Positions 32,354-41,651 of a stretch of 64,000 nt of DNA are shown piece by piece. The translations under genes were made by a program, and so were the position numbers. The notes under the pieces were generated by a model, which was given only the letters and a program-made list of their open reading frames with translations, searched no databases and was not told where the DNA came from. Positions within the stretch are counted from its first letter, which is position 1. Every line of letters begins with the position of its first letter. The stretch comes from Cerrena zonata (Eukaryota > Basidiomycota > Agaricomycetes > Polyporales > Cerrenaceae): NCBI GenBank assembly GCA_038087015.1, contig JASBNA010000102.1, positions 37,817 to 101,816 on the forward strand. The letters are read 5' to 3'.

Positions 32354-33057
32354 ATGGCCGGAACGACTGCAACATTACCCCCGCCGACCTGGCCGCAGCC
32401 AGCTGATCTCTTCACTGGAACCATCAAACTTGACCTCGCAGGTCCGGTGGTATGTAGGTACTACCGTATTGGACATGCGCTTTATCGCTTCGTACACCAT
32501 CCCGAGGCAACCTCTGATACAGTGCGGCGTCGGTGGAGAATTGGTCTGCACACTGAAGTGGTGAGCATATCCCATCGTATATATGTACTAGCTTCATTTC
32601 TCGCAGGTTGCTTTAAAACAAGCAATTTCCGCACTTATGATCTCGGGATGCACCGGCGGCCCATTCTTCGCACGGTGCACATTCCCCTGGTTGAACGAAG
32701 TGAATCCGGACCTCTTCATTATTGATTGGTCCAAGGTGACACCTCTCCCGCACTTTCCACTGCAGATGTGGATGACCCCCTACCTCGTCACCGTAAATGA
32801 TTGGTGGACCTATGACCCTCAACAAGAGGGCACGCCCCCAGTCTGGTGGAATGCTACTGAAGCTGAAGTGGCGGTACGACTCCTCGATCTCCAATTGCAT
32901 GCGCAGTCTAATTGTTTAACAGGATTTCCTTCCTCTATGTACACTCCCTGTGTCCATAGTAGATGAACAAAAACGTCTACTCCAGGAGTCCAATGATGTC
33001 TTGAGAACACTGCAACGCTTAGTGTCCCAACCATTTGCTCGCACCGTATCCAAGTGA
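32354..33057 (+). CDS. Unrecognised 202-aa protein downstream of the KDZ transposase
   Basis: Three exons (32354-32560, 32607-32873, 32923-33057) join in frame to 202 aa. The N-terminus is Pro/Trp-rich (MAGTTATLPPPTWPQPADLF), the middle is rich in aromatic residues (FPLQMWMTPYLVTVNDWWTY), and the C-terminus is an amphipathic helix (SIVDEQKRLLQESNDVLRTL) that could form a coiled coil. No known motif. It is the last gene before the right inverted repeat and starts 97 bp after the transposase stop. An unspliced second intron would end the protein at 32966 without the helix. Confidence 0.6.
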
Positions 33058-33366
33058 TCTAGCTGCTATTCTATGGACTGAGATGCGCCGATGTGTTTTT
33101 GATGTATTCTGGATAGTTGAGAGCAGTTTGTCTCTCATTTTTGACGATAATATTAATCAGAGCCAATTACTTTGTGACTCGAGAGCGACGCTCCTTTTCT
33201 TTCACTAAGATGTCTCTCTGCGCGCGCGGTCTTCCCGATGTGATGGTGACAAGATCCGGAACACGTAGAGGAGTTATCATCTCTCTCGCTTCGTTCCTAT
33301 GACTTTCTTTCTTTACGTGCTACATATTGTACCTAGTGGTTGAGCTCTTTGTTTTCCGACACCTTG
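33058..33366. other. Spacer between the last cargo gene and the right inverted repeat
   Basis: No gene or repeat seen in these 309 bp. An open stretch at 33117-33302 has no start codon and no codon pattern of a gene. Confidence 0.4.
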
Positions 33367-34435
33367 CTAGCGCGTTGTATGGAGCACTTGAAACTGCAGC
33401 CACTCGACACCTGATGCATAAACATTTGCATGATGATATTTCCCACCTCTATACTGTAAGGCTCTGCCTATACCTGTGTTAAGCCACCCTGCCTGGTACA
33501 ATTGTGCTAGTTCCGGTTTGTTAATGTTGATGCGGAGTCCGCAGTTTCAGGAAAATGCGGACACCGTAATTGGTGCCCTCTGACCTATAAATGGCTTTCC
33601 CTATGTTTTATTTTGCTGATGAGTCATGTAGGTATAGTATTTATGGCATCAAGCCCTCTCTAGCCGTAAGTAGCTGACCTACTCCCCGACACCCTCAGAC
33701 ATAAATCGATTAGTTTTAACTCTGTAGCAATAAAACATCACTGTATAGATGTTTTCTTACGAATTCTGTTTATAATTATCTACTGCCTTCCTTTATACCT
33801 CATTTGCGTCGTCCTACTATGACTACAGTGGTTCAGATAATTCGACTCTTCCTCCCCCCAAAAAACCAGAACCACCCTCCCTCTGTTGAGATGTCCTATC
33901 CCCCCCTGTAAGCCCACTGCATCCGACACCTCAGCTGTCCTATCCACAGCGATGCCACCACACCCGCAGCTACCCCAGACACCCCATCCGCAGTGGGCAT
34001 ACCGCACCTACCGCTCCCCAGATAACCCATCCGTAGTGTTCTCATCTCACTCACAGCTAACCCAGACGGCTTATCCGCAATGAACCTATCACGTACATTG
34101 GAGATGAATCATCCCCGCGGTATATGTCCCTATATGTTCGTCCCAGACCGACCGTTCTTACTAACTAGTCGTTCAACGTCGCCCGCATGAGATAGATCAT
34201 CTCAATACTCCTCTACTCCTAGAGCAAGACAGCTCATCTCATCAGTCTCCGCCCACCCCTCTGAACCTCTGGATGATCCATCCCGCACTCTGATACACTG
34301 CACCCCAGGTGAGCCATCTATCCATCTCTCTCCGCATTCTCGGTGATTCCCAGCTGGGTCATCTGAAGTGATTGCGCAGACACGTCGGCGCTTCATCTAA
34401 TATGGTATTATAGTAATATATTGACTGAAAGGTGT
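33367..34435. repeat. Right terminal inverted repeat of the KDZ element
   Basis: Reverse-complement partner of 13944-15068, slightly shorter (1069 versus 1125 bp) because some of the GGATGGGTTATCTGGGG-type units are missing or changed (about 33950-34370). The tip reads AGTAATATATTGACTGAAA before the TSD. Divergence between the two arms is clearly higher than between the arms of the nested 2.8-kb element, so the KDZ element is older. Confidence 0.88.
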
Positions 34436-34443
34436 GCGGTGCT
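34436..34443. repeat. 8-bp target-site duplication, right copy (GCGGTGCT)
   Basis: Exact match to 13936-13943, immediately outside the right end of the KDZ element. On the minus strand it lies within the 16th-19th codons of the host gag ORF. Confidence 0.92.
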
Positions 34444-34490
34444 ATGGTGTCGTATGGGTTTGCCAGCGGAAGAGGTGCGTTGTCAGGCAT

Positions 34491-35404
34491 CCCGTATTAG
34501 TTGGGCAGTATTCTAGGTTTCTAAAGAGAGTGTGCGAGGAGAGAAAGTAAAAGGAGAGAAAATGAAAGAAAAGGAGGGCGAGTGTATCAAACGAGACGAG
34601 CGATCCTCACCAGCGTGTAGTGGGCAGAAGACAAGGCGAAGCAGTCTTCAGACGCCCACTCGCTGTTTCTGACATAGACGCCACTCTGTGGCAGAGCTCG
34701 TGCCTCGCTCGGCCGCAGACTTACACTTTATGAAACCTACACGTGATCGTGTCTCGGTAATACGCGAACTCTATCAAGTTCATGCATCAACGGACACTAT
34801 GTTGTTTTCTGTCCATAACATCTGCTTTCACAACTGTCAAATTGGAAAATGCAAGAATTTTGCTCAGGCTGAGACCCCGCCCATACCCAACAGGGACCAA
34901 GACGAACATATCTCTCCTGCAGTTCCTCGAAGACAAGCTATCTACAGATCTCTACCATACCTCTAGATATGATCTATGAGGTGCAGTCTCTTTCAGAGTC
35001 GCTGATGGATATGACTGAGATCATCATTGTCGCTATGAGGTTCTCAAGTATATCTTCTGTAATAATTTCTTGAGCTCTGCACAGACCACGACGGCTGTTT
35101 ACATTGTCAAAGCATACCATTTCTGTGTCTCATATACAATGCATGTATGCCTGACAAGCACGCTGACCGAACTACGTCGACCCTCCTAGCCATACTATTC
35201 TTTAATAATTATATTCGCAGTAACTGGACTAATCGAATGTCTTTACACTTTCCTGGCGGTCGATGTTCAACGTTCAAACGTTCAAACTTCAAGTGTCCAA
35301 CCGGGAAATGCCGGTCGACTTCAGTGACTACAAATATCGCCCACCAGTGTTGGTAAGAACTCTACCAAGGCAATTTGAATCATCATCTTCACAGTATCAT
35401 AAAT
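34491..35404. other. 5' end of the DIRS-type element and unassigned spacer
   Basis: The minus-strand leader of the retroelement gag lies next to 34490 and is pyrimidine-rich on that strand (the plus strand reads as gagagaaagtaaaaggagag). The element's outer end should fall here, perhaps near 34650-34700, but I found no repeat that marks it. The remainder to 35404 has short open frames only. A possible 5' exon of the next gene ends at 35352 with a consensus donor (TG|GTAAGA) and an acceptor at about 35393, so part of this may be its leader. Confidence 0.35.
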
Positions 35405-36789
35405 ATGTCATTATCTACGGTCACCTCAGCTGCATACATACTGACAAAATACTCACGTTCCTATCCTCCAACCAATTCGCGTCCTGCCTCAACCGACAAT
35501 GACTGGCAACATTTCACAAATCCGACCATACGACTTCTGCTTGACATTCGAAACACCCGCTCCGGAGATCTCGAGTCTTACCGAATGCGTGTAGTCTGGT
35601 CCATCGATTCCGAGCCGAACATGATGGATGTCGACCATCGCGAAGTCATTTTTGTGGGTATATGCGCTTTGCCTGTCTGAAATGCTGACCAGAATCGTCT
35701 GGCAGGAAGATGTCGACCTCCTGTCGTTCTCAAACATCGACAGTATGCAACATGGGAGGGCCAACAGTATCATCGGTGATGCTGGTCTCCCCCTCAAGGC
35801 CGTGTATCGGGACTGCGTAGTGGGGTTTCGATACTTGCACCCATTACATGTCCCACAGAACCAGAACCCGGTGAGCCCGCAGGGCAAGATATCTGAAGTC
35901 AGCCCATTACATTGACTCGGAAACCTAGACCTATCGCAGGATCCAGGTCAACTTCAAATCCGCGACCGATGCGTCCGCTTTCATTGATGCTATTCGGCAG
36001 GTCTGCCCATGCAAGGAAAATCCTGGACCGACACGAGCCCGCGCCTCAACGATGGTTCAACATCAGGACTCTCAGGCGACTTTGCACCCGAAGATGCCTC
36101 CGCCACCAGCCCCGTATCTGCCTACTTCGAGAAACGAGCCTCCTCATGTATCCGATATCCCGCGGGCCCGGTCCAGCCTGCCAGCTAGAGCTTCAACTAT
36201 GGCTACGGAGCAATCCGCATATTTCTCTACTGTCCTCAACGAATCCACTGATAGATCTGATACTGCTCCCGAGCGAAGAGTCTCTATTCCAGCCGCATCG
36301 CCGTTTGATACACCACGCTCTCATGAATCTAGCGAAAGTTTCTCGTTGCCCGTCAGACGTGCTGGAGCTAGTTCTTTGAATTCAACATCTGTCCAACCTT
36401 CAGCTCAACCCTACGAGAAAACTACGACGCTTTCGATCAATACACCCAACCCCGATTTCCTGAATAGTCTTACTGAACTTCAACCCTTACCACCTACTCC
36501 TGCTATATCTCTCATCCCCTCTAGTTCTGTTAAGACGACACTCACAGCAGCAAACACAGCTGCACCCGAGAATCCCTCCGCGCTTCTGAGCTCTCTTCGC
36601 AATATCCCTACTCTGTATGATCTCCCAGCAAAGGATCTCGAAATACTAGTCGCTCAAGTTGTTCGCGAGGATGGATTTACTGAATTGGTGAGATTCGGAA
36701 CATTTCTACAAATATCTCCTATTGACCATGAATAGCTCGAAAAGATGGATACATTGTGGAGAATGAAGGGGCTCCTTGGTCTTCACTGA
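35405..36789 (+). CDS. Hypothetical protein, candidate Rec114-like meiotic factor
   Basis: Four exons (35405-35653, 35706-35870, 35929-36687, 36736-36789) give 408 aa. The first 190 residues alternate strands and end in a strand-helix pair (YRRIQVNFKSATDASAFIDA) like the last strand and helix of a PH-like fold. A long Ser/Pro-rich disordered segment follows, and the protein closes with two short helices (PTLYDLPAKDLEILVAQVV, TELLEKMDTLWRMKGLL). A PH-like head joined by disorder to a C-terminal helical motif is the layout of Rec114, a partner of Mei4 in making meiotic double-strand breaks, whose sequence is poorly conserved. I could not match a family signature, so this is only a suggestion. 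The start may lie further upstream through a 5' exon. Confidence 0.5.
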
Positions 36790-36872
36790 TTCCGAGCTTA
36801 ATCATTATTAGTATCCCATAAAGACATAACTACCCATAATCGTTTATCACGATACCATATCCTACAAAGTTC

Positions 36873-38114
36873 TCACATCATGGCCTCCTTCTCTCTCTGT
36901 TGCACCGCTTCAATTGCGAGTTTAGCCCTGGTTAACTGATACCTATTCTCCGCTCTCTGCCCTTCCAGCTCCCTGAATCTCTGCTTGCACATATCCCAAG
37001 CCTCAAGTAGTTCCCTCGACTCTGCGATATCAGGATTAGCTTGCAGTTTATTTACCAGAACCTGTATCTGTCCGTATAACTCCTTTTCCTGCCCGGACAT
37101 TCCTACAGCTTCTATATTCAAGTCGGCTTTAGCATGATATATTGCGGTTTCTTCAATCATGAGACGCCGTCGCTTGTCCAGTCTACAATTATCCCCAGCC
37201 TGGATATTATTCACCATCTGCTCGAAGACACCTCGGTACCTCTTCCACATCTCGATAATCTGTTCAGAGTGTGTGAAGCATCCTTTGGAGAAGATCGGAG
37301 ATATGCTTTCGAGAGAGGAATCACCGTCGACAACAGTAGTATTCTGTCGTGCCTCCTCAAGATCTCGAGCATCGCTTGCTGCCGGCATGAAGGCGGCTAG
37401 TATAAGCTGACCAAAGCCGTTGATCACTGGCACTCCTTTCCAGTGGCCAGCATCCTGCGCCTTCATCTTGATTTTGTACCGGCGTCCTAGCGAAAGAACA
37501 CGGCAAAGGTTGTGCGAGAACCAATAACACATATGTTCGAAGGCGATGTAATGGGGTGCGACATCGGAGAGTGTACGAGCAGCAGAGCTGAGATCGAGAA
37601 TAGTGGGATAATCGGGTCCAGAGAATGAAACGGTGTAACAAAGGTGACTGTTCCCTTTGAGCTTCAAGTCTGGTTCTGGTTTTCCGAGGTCGGCGTGAAG
37701 GATGATCCAATCATTTTTAACACCACCACGCCGAGTATCAGTGTCACCACTTTCTCGGTGTAAGCCAACTTGAACGTGTGGTGGTCTTGTCCGCCTGTGA
37801 AATGACGCCGGATTCGAGTCGCGTTCGAGACGGAAGTATTGCCGTTGGGGTTTTTCGCCGTTGTTATACTCGATATGAGCAAGGACGAGTTCGTGCTCAT
37901 GATCATGTAAGCTATTATACTTGAACACCTCGAGTTTGGTGATCAGACATTGTTGGAGGTCGTCGATGCGATAGCTGTGGTCTCGAGTTCCTTCTTCCCT
38001 GTATTGTAGTTGTTGGTGATAGTCTGAAATACAACGAACTGAGGCTGCGCCGTAGTGGCTGCTATTCTCGAAGACACCAGATATCTGTGTATCCCAACAG
38101 TGAACAAAATGCAT
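36873..38114 (-). CDS. Unrecognised 413-aa single-exon protein with C-terminal coiled coil
   Basis: One open frame without introns, unusual among its neighbours. The N-terminal 250 residues look globular and include an aromatic/Cys segment (YIAFEHMCYWFSHNLCRVL). The last 100 residues are strongly helical and charged (CKQRFRELEGQRAENRYQLT), consistent with a coiled coil. No signal peptide, transmembrane segment or catalytic motif seen. It is convergent with the preceding gene (83 bp apart). The segment around the aromatic motif resembles, from memory only, lineage-specific hypothetical proteins of mushrooms; no function is claimed. Confidence 0.65.
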   Translation of the reverse strand: MHFVHCWDTQISGVFENSSHYGAASVRCISDYHQQLQYREEGTRDHSYRIDDLQQCLITKLEVFKYNSLHDHEHELVLAHIEYNNGEKPQRQYFRLERDSNPASFHRRTRPPHVQVGLHRESGDTDTRRGGVKNDWIILHADLGKPEPDLKLKGNSHLCYTVSFSGPDYPTILDLSSAARTLSDVAPHYIAFEHMCYWFSHNLCRVLSLGRRYKIKMKAQDAGHWKGVPVINGFGQLILAAFMPAASDARDLEEARQNTTVVDGDSSLESISPIFSKGCFTHSEQIIEMWKRYRGVFEQMVNNIQAGDNCRLDKRRRLMIEETAIYHAKADLNIEAVGMSGQEKELYGQIQVLVNKLQANPDIAESRELLEAWDMCKQRFRELEGQRAENRYQLTRAKLAIEAVQQREKEAMM

Positions 38115-39012
38115 GATTGTGAGGTAGAAGATGAGCTGTGTTATGCGATATACGACATGAGTAGTAGACTACGTAATATTACATATATAGCGGCAATGCG
38201 TTATTTTAACGCCACACATAACACTCCGAGGTCCTGACTCATATTTGCGGCTCCCTATACTTATGTATATCGACATACTATAGATTACCTCACCATACAC
38301 ACTTAGAAGGAAAGAAGGTTGGGTAAGATGACAACTTCAGATAGCCCTTGGAGTTTGCAAACACTGAGTCCAATAACAGAAAAGAACGACAAGTCGGAAG
38401 GTTTTTTTGAAAACGGTCGTGACTGTCCCGCCACAAAAGGTTGGGGTAGATATACTCACCATTGTGTCCAGGCTGAGGGTTAGTTTTAGAAGTAGTGATA
38501 TAGTAGTGACAATTGTCCGTCAACGTGTGTCTCACCGCGTACGATAGCCTCACCGCTGGTGGTAGCAGCGCCAGGTCACGACGGTATCGGGCGGTTCGTG
38601 CCCCTTGGGAGGAAACATGAAATGAATGGGCGTTATGCGAAAACAGCCTCGGCAACCTATTGTGACCTAGCTTGACAAGGAATTGGTCAACTAGGTAAAC
38701 TCTGAGTTGGAGCGGTGAAAATCAAGGCGCAATTTGAGTCGCATGGGAAAGAGGATACTGTAGATAAACAGTGCGTCATGACGACCACTTCGCTAGTTCA
38801 CAGCAAATCGCTGGCCCTTATGAAAATGAGGTCGTGAGACATCGCATCAGAATGGCAGGAAGAGTTCGACTCTTTGCAGCGCTGAAGAAATCTTCATTTT
38901 ACTATGTTTTGATGCGATGGGAGTAAGTATCCAATACGTCAGTGATAGTCGTGAGACACCTAAATATTGGGGTTTGCTGTTGTAAGACATGGAATCAATT
39001 GTCGTATAGTAG
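38115..39012. other. Intergenic region with no gene seen
   Basis: About 0.9 kb between a divergent start (38114) and the 3' end of the alpha-galactosidase gene. Open frames here are short and lack splice-compatible continuations. No inverted or direct repeat stands out. Confidence 0.4.
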
Positions 39013-40925
39013 CTAGAGAGGAGAAACAAAGAACGCAGCCGTATCATGGGCAGCCAAGCTGAACGTATAATTGCCAGTGAATTTCCCAATATCTTTCCCA
39101 GTCCACATATCATGCACTTTGAACGAGCCTCTCCCACCTCGAGCCAATCCTTTGACATTAGCGAAGTTGAAAGTTTTCATTGTAGTATTTGCTGCAGTAT
39201 TGACAACGAAGACGTGAGTTCCCTTGAGTGAACGCCCGACGAAGTATTCCGGTGTGCTAGTCGTGGGGGCAGAAGGTGTGGGCGTAAATGGAGCTGCCGG
39301 AGTCCCGATGACAGGATCTTGGTGGAACTCGAGGAGCTCCTTGTTCTTGATGATAGTGAGCTGATCGTCAGAAAGCTTGCCCAACTGTCATATAGGAACA
39401 TAATAAGCTGTGGAATGACTGTGACTGAATATGAATCCTTACGTCAGTACCAAGTAAGATTGGGCTCTTGAACAATACCCATGTTGCAAAATGGGTGCGC
39501 TGCTCTTCAATAGTCAAATCACCGTTTCCGATCTCCATCATGTCCCTGTGAATATAATACTAAATGATTGCGGCAATTTGAGTGATCACGACCCCTTACA
39601 TGTCATTGTGAGACCAGAAATTGATAGAATCCAAGTGTTGCGCATTGGTATTGATGATAGAGACGATGTAACTCCAAGAGGCAGATGCATCGCCTGACAT
39701 TCTCCAAGAATGTCCCTAGGAAATCACGCTCTTATATGTCTCTGGAATGGTGTTATCTTGGTACGTACAACACGAGCACCCCAGTCCCATACGTTAGCTG
39801 TACCCCAGATGCAGAGGTTGAATTGGACCGGACGAGGTTGAGCGTCGAGTGCTACGCTGCATGCCATGATCAATAATTGTGTCGATTTATGGGATAGTGA
39901 ACGTACGTCATTCGACGATAGCGAATGGCCGAATTCGAGTTGCTATGAAATCGTTTGGTGATATCGTCAATACATAATCTTAGAAACAAGGACTTACTAC
40001 CAATCATCATCTGGGGGCATCTACGAGAGAAAGAGTATTTTAACTCAGGAAGTACATATCCAGAGGATGTACCCACAGCGGCGTCACTCCAGTTTGCGGG
40101 GACGTTGCAGTTATCTGATTGTTTGGCTTAATAGGAGATAGTATGAAGAGTATGTTTTATACCATATTTCAAATCTAGTAAACCCGTCAAACGATGTATA
40201 TATATGAGAGAATAATAGGACGTACAATCGATTCCCCATTCAGTGAAGGTTTCGGCATCGATCGCTTCATTACCCAAAGAACCAGGATATCCAGCACATG
40301 TCTTGGTTCCAGCGTCGCTGTGTGTCATTCTTCAGTCTCAGTACTACATTCTGATAAATATGCCTCCACACACCTATAGATGCCGATCTTGAGTCCAAGG
40401 GCGTGAATTTTGCTTGCTAGACCACTGATTCCATCCGGAAATTTGGTTGGGTCCGGAACAATACGACCAGTCGTATTATCACGGCCAGACATGACAGACC
40501 AACAATCCTATCAAGTATAAACATCGTGAACAACGTAGGGATGAAGAAACTGTGTGTACATCAATATTGACATATTTGTAACCCGCGTCCTTCAAGCCCA
40601 AGGATACAAACTGGTTCGCAGCCGCGAGCACCTTGGACTCATCAATACCTGTACAGAGATGTGATTGATAAGAATAAAACGATGTTGCCTAATTGACTCA
40701 CTACAAGCATAGGCGTTCCACGTATTCCATCTGCGGAATTGGGCTGGTCAGTACTATATTCATTTGAGCTTCGATGGTGAGGACATACCCTAGTGCTGGG
40801 AGCTTTCCAACCTCCTTCGTTGGACCCACGGTAGGTGCCGGCACAGTGGTACTAGTAGAGGTACTAGGAGCTGAGTTGACATACGGTAAAAGAACCGTGA
40901 CAAATATAGAAGTAAGTAGAAGCAT
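39013..40925 (-). CDS. Secreted alpha-galactosidase, GH27
   Basis: At least eleven exons on the minus strand. The protein starts at 40925 with a signal peptide ([19 protein letters not shown]), then a short Ser/Thr/Pro stretch, then the GH27 barrel: [47 protein letters not shown], the nucleophile aspartate in YLKYDNCN, and the acid/base aspartate in [13 protein letters not shown]. The Asp of [13 protein letters not shown] and the C-terminal beta-sandwich ([19 protein letters not shown]) are also present. It would release terminal alpha-1,6-galactose from galactomannan and raffinose-type sugars outside the cell. I checked each splice for frame through the two catalytic motifs. Mel-type GH27 enzymes of other fungi have the same size and order. 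Confidence 0.92.
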
Positions 40926-41651
40926 TCTTGTGTGCAGGGTTGCTTGGATTGCAACCACCTAAAGTTTGAAGGGCCGTCGTGGCTTACCTGAGTCTTTTTA
41001 TAGGCAAGAACGGCGAGGAGTTTTATTATTACTGATTTACAACGCCGAGGGGGCCGTAGATGCTGATTCGAGCGGGAGGCAGAGCAATATGAGAATCAAC
41101 ATTGTTAACGGGCCGCAACTGAGGGTTGTTGGTCACGCAGCATAGAATACTTACGACAAGAAGCAAGACTTACTGTATTAGCTCCATGTTATGGCACGAG
41201 AAGTAGTGAGTGAGATTCTCCATATATTCCTCAACGAAACGCTGAAGAGTTGAAGAGGAAAGCTCCCTTGTGGCGAGACTGATCGTGACAAGGACAATGA
41301 TGTAAGAAGGTAGGATATATATGCATAAGGTGTGGCAGATGTCTAGCAGATGACTTGAGTTGACTTCTGAGCTGCATGGACGCAACCCAGTGACCGTAAG
41401 TTGCGAAGAAAGAATGGCCCGCCGTCAGTCGAAGGTGTCAATCCAAATAAGGAAGGTATGATGTTCGACTCCTCCGCGAGTGTCATGCCGCTTAGATAAT
41501 ATAGCACATGAGATGATTTACAGGCCGGTATCAAATACAATTGTGCTTTGGGGTTCAAGTGGCCTCGTTTTAGCTATTCATACTAGCAGGGTCCTTCTCG
41601 TCGGTCCAGATCCTCTCCTCAAGTCAACCTGAGATTCGCTCTCCACCTCCT
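40926..41651. other. Intergenic region between alpha-galactosidase start and the 956-aa gene end
   Basis: About 0.7 kb holding the alpha-galactosidase promoter at its left side. No further gene is supported; the open frames at 41170-41385 and 41343-41558 overlap each other and lack recognisable content. Confidence 0.4.
40995..41002 (-). promoter_or_regulatory. TATA box of the alpha-galactosidase gene
   Basis: The minus strand reads CCTATAAAAAGAC, a consensus TATA element, 70 bp upstream of the start codon at 40925. Spacing is suitable for a short leader, as often seen in secreted fungal hydrolases with strong inducible transcription. Confidence 0.55.

Larger units (their letters stand above)
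13944..34435. mobile_element. Giant KDZ-type DNA transposon (20,492 bp) carrying a TET/JBP gene
   Basis: Bounded by 1.1-kb inverted repeats and an 8-bp target duplication (GCGGTGCT), with six genes inside: a 229-aa protein (-), a Zn2Cys6-like protein (+), an acidic 811-aa protein (-), a TET/JBP dioxygenase (+), a KDZ transposase (+) and a 202-aa protein (+). Established knowledge: KDZ transposases have expanded in mushroom-forming fungi together with TET/JBP genes, and Zisupton relatives make 8-bp duplications. Two younger elements sit inside (20400-21114 and 27019-29807); without them the element is about 17.0 kb. Insertion was into gag of a DIRS-type retrotransposon. Ends and key domains look intact, so recent activity is plausible; current mobility is inference. 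Confidence 0.93.
6863..34490 (-). mobile_element. DIRS/Ngaro-type tyrosine-recombinase retrotransposon, interrupted by nested insertions
   Basis: Read on the minus strand the element runs gag (start codon at 34490) - RT/RNase H - tyrosine recombinase (stop at 6863). This gene content defines DIRS-like retrotransposons, which integrate by recombinase instead of a DDE integrase; no methyltransferase domain was seen, which is closer to Ngaro than to DIRS1. About 7.1 kb is host element; the rest is three insertions in gag (10908-12587, 12917-13631, 13944-34435). The RT and recombinase ORFs are free of stops and gag is restored when the insertions are removed, so the element was intact until recently. 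The coordinates are those of the coding part; the true ends lie somewhat outside and were not found. Confidence 0.85.
10018..34490 (-). pseudogene. gag-like ORF of the DIRS-type element, split by three insertions
   Basis: The frame opens with ATG at 34490 (MPDNAPLPLANPYDT). It continues from 13943 to 13632 (TTPDDVTAADFLLAKWTQHN, then a Pro/Asp-rich stretch), from 12916 to 12588 (ITRLRDVKHVDLWYFTSEAC), and from 10907 to 10018. An intron at 10477-10677 is removed before the last part, which ends in a CX2CX4HX4C zinc knuckle (CSGCGSTSHGAQSC) preceded by other Cys/His pairs. With one copy of each target duplication removed, all three junctions stay in the same frame (for example ...YPFMEF|FFKIENHT... 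across the 10908-12587 insertion). Gag would package the element RNA. In its present state the gene cannot give a full product. Confidence 0.8.

Noticed and set aside
6863..34490. A Starship-like element led by the tyrosine recombinase
   Set aside because: The recombinase lies outside the giant element's repeats and beside RT-RNase H and a zinc-knuckle gag, so it belongs to a DIRS-type retrotransposon. The giant element has long inverted repeats, an 8-bp duplication and its own KDZ transposase, none of which fit Starships.
34688..34966. 92-codon open frame after the retroelement
   Set aside because: No ATG at its start, no recognisable motif, and it overlaps a second open frame in another phase; not supported as a gene.
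36873..38114. Spurious long ORF on the strand opposite to a gene
   Set aside because: I considered it spurious because it has no intron, but the opposite strand holds only short frames here and the protein has ordered-looking and coiled-coil parts, so it was kept as a gene.
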